Assembly (NCBI GenBank): GCA_019685575.1
Contig: JABFQO010000001.1
Coordinates: 1-64,000, forward strand
Source of the DNA: Candidatus Bathyarchaeota archaeon A05DMB-4
GTDB lineage: Archaea > Thermoproteota > Bathyarchaeia > Bathyarchaeales > SOJC01
Direction: 5' to 3'
DNA length: 64,000 nucleotides
Below the pieces are notes generated by a model that saw nothing but the letters and a program-made list of their open reading frames with translations, was not told the origin of the DNA and did no database searches. This document shows, in pieces, positions 62,687-64,000 of the stretch (positions within the stretch are counted from its first letter, which is position 1; every line of letters starts with the position of its first letter). Both the position numbers and the translations under genes were made by a program.

Positions 62687-64000
62687 TTAGTTTGGTTTTA
62701 GCACGTTGACTGGACCTTTCTTCCAACGGATTGCGAGTATGCCGATGGCGATGATAGTTGCTATGCCTAAGAGTGCGATCACAAGTTCATACGTAGCAAG
62801 CGCTGGCAGCGTTTCTAACCCTATGGAAGGATCATGTTCAAGGACGTAGTTTCCGAAGTACGGATAACAAATGTACGCCCGCAAGTGCCCACCAGCAGCA
62901 ACGTAAGACGCAGTAACGTCCACCACGTCCATTACGGTATTGTTAGTCGGATCTCTAAGCAGAGCCTTCGGCACAAACTTGAAGAAACCAGCTAGTGTTG
63001 CGTTACCCTTTTCGTAACGGAACCTGAAGCGTTCCCTCAAACGGTTCGGCAACGGTTGACAATCTTGCAAAGTCATGTTCTGCGTTACTTGCACTCTTTC
63101 GCCTTCCACGTACATGTTGCGGGTCATCGCCGCCGTCTCGAGTCCCTCGTCGCTTAAACCTTGCGCGTCAGCCTCTAAAATTGGCAACTGCGTCATGTTA
63201 ATCGACGCCATGTTAACCCACAACGCCAAGCCTGACTTGCCTTCAGGTATGGTTATGCCCAAGTATTGCTCGAGCAGTTGCAGATAATTTCTCAGATACT
63301 GGTTGTCTATGTTCCATTCCCAGTGTTTTATCACCAAGTCCATCTTGAACTCGCCAGCTTCAACACTGTAGCTGTACTGTCCTTCCACATCCTCGGTTGC
63401 CGGTGTGTAGTAAAACCTGCATCTTATGATGATGTTGCCCTCAGCGAACTGCAAGTCTGGCCGATTGTCGGGAACGTCGACGAGAGTGAAGTTGAAAGCA
63501 AGATACTTCACGTCGCCCCTAGTCACGTCCCCATGAGTGCTAAGTTCCCATCTGGCACCGCTAAAGGGCAAGTAGGGCGCATGAAGACCTGTCAAATTTC
63601 CTATGTATGATAAGAGTTGCCATGCGGCTCTCAAGCGTAACATATCTTGTATCATGTGGCGTCTGGGTTCATAGAAGAGGGTTTGTATGCGTTGTCTGAT
63701 TCGCCAAGGTTCGGCTTGGGCTTTAAGCAAGAAGTATGGTTGATCGTAGCTTACGTATTCGATTAAGCCCTTGTATTTTACGACGTTAATGTTGTCTGGG
63801 TTCTTCGTGTACCACCATAGAAAAATGGGTTTTTTGCCGCCGGCTGGAAACGCGATGGTTATGACGTCATTTTGGATATAGGTCCAGTTTCCTTCTATAC
63901 GCCAAGTTGCTTCTTGATTCTGTTGCTGTTCTGCTTGCACGGTTGCGGTCGTTAGCGGAAGCGCCAAAGTCATCAGCAAAAGTCCTAGAAGAACGGTCGC
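62687..64000 (-). CDS. Secreted, membrane-anchored protein of unknown function (5' end beyond window)
   Basis: The frame stays open to the window edge, so the true start lies beyond 64000. The first visible residues (ATVLLGLLLMTLALPLTTATVQA) are the end of a signal peptide. About 380 residues of beta-rich extracellular sequence follow, with many Trp/Tyr, a membrane helix near the C terminus (LATYELVIALLGIATIIAIGILAI) and a basic tail. No known domain is recognised. Related surface proteins occur in many archaeal genomes of this kind; function unknown. Confidence 0.78.
   Translation of the reverse strand, partial: ATVLLGLLLMTLALPLTTATVQAEQQQNQEATWRIEGNWTYIQNDVITIAFPAGGKKPIFLWWYTKNPDNINVVKYKGLIEYVSYDQPYFLLKAQAEPWRIRQRIQTLFYEPRRHMIQDMLRLRAAWQLLSYIGNLTGLHAPYLPFSGARWELSTHGDVTRGDVKYLAFNFTLVDVPDNRPDLQFAEGNIIIRCRFYYTPATEDVEGQYSYSVEAGEFKMDLVIKHWEWNIDNQYLRNYLQLLEQYLGITIPEGKSGLALWVNMASINMTQLPILEADAQGLSDEGLETAAMTRNMYVEGERVQVTQNMTLQDCQPLPNRLRERFRFRYEKGNATLAGFFKFVPKALLRDPTNNTVMDVVDVTASYVAAGGHLRAYICYPYFGNYVLEHDPSIGLETLPALATYELVIALLGIATIIAIGILAIRWKKGPVNVLKPN

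Noticed and set aside
1-64000. CRISPR arrays, insertion sequences, rRNA genes
   Set aside because: No regularly spaced repeats, transposase motifs or rRNA segments were seen on either strand.

Overview
The window is archaeal chromosome, most probably from a Bathyarchaeota-like (TACK group) genome. Evidence for this: class I lysyl-tRNA synthetase, thermosome, RadA, Rpo6, ribosomal proteins eS30, eL40 and uS10, NEMF/RqcH, archaeal ThyA, an archaeal pilin, HdrABC with Mvh-type hydrogenase, exported dockerin and beta-helix proteins, and many TTG/GTG starts. The lineage is an inference from gene content; I could not run a phylogeny. No CRISPR array, insertion sequence or rRNA is visible.

Layout. 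1-3.7 kb: a large exported subtilisin with a frameshift. 4-13.4 kb: tRNA-Arg, lysS, an HTH-sugar kinase fusion, an SPFH/zinc-ribbon operon, a methyltransferase, HtpX and ThyA, then a dockerin gene remnant. 13.4-25.6 kb: a repeated intergenic element (copy A), eS30, an amidohydrolase, three tandem paralogous winged-helix proteins, radA, rqcH, three tandem CBS-domain genes, pyrC and a Mut7-C protein. 25.6-28.2 kb: Rpo6, thermosome and a universal stress protein. 28.2-29.8 kb: an AT-rich accessory patch with repeat copy B and broken genes.

29.8-41.8 kb is the metabolic core. An MvhA-MvhG-HdrB-HdrC-MvhD operon is followed by a second operon encoding a [NiFe]-hydrogenase of group 4/complex I type (NuoB-ferredoxin fusion, NuoD-like, NuoC-like, four-cluster ferredoxin). 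That operon lacks membrane subunits and contains its own HdrB. A hydrogenase maturation protease and an HdrA-MvhD fusion close the cluster. The fusion has lost the MvhD iron-sulfur cysteines. Together these suggest hydrogen-dependent flavin-based electron bifurcation to ferredoxin and a disulfide-type acceptor, with two alternative hydrogenase modules.

41.9-54 kb: eL40, an AN1 zinc finger/M50 protease, uS10, a broken NosD-like surface protein, a glycosyltransferase, a dockerin protein, a PadR-controlled ABC-2 exporter, tRNA-Asp, rubrerythrin, a COG2112 kinase and tRNA-Leu. 54-64 kb: a four-PAS histidine kinase with response regulator, an exported superoxide reductase-like protein next to a DUF420-like membrane protein, a pilin/coiled-coil/roadblock gene set, three small HTH regulators and a truncated exported protein running off the end.

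Several genes, mostly for exported or accessory proteins, carry single-base lesions (subtilisin, accessory gene near 29 kb, NosD-like). These may be real decay or assembly errors.
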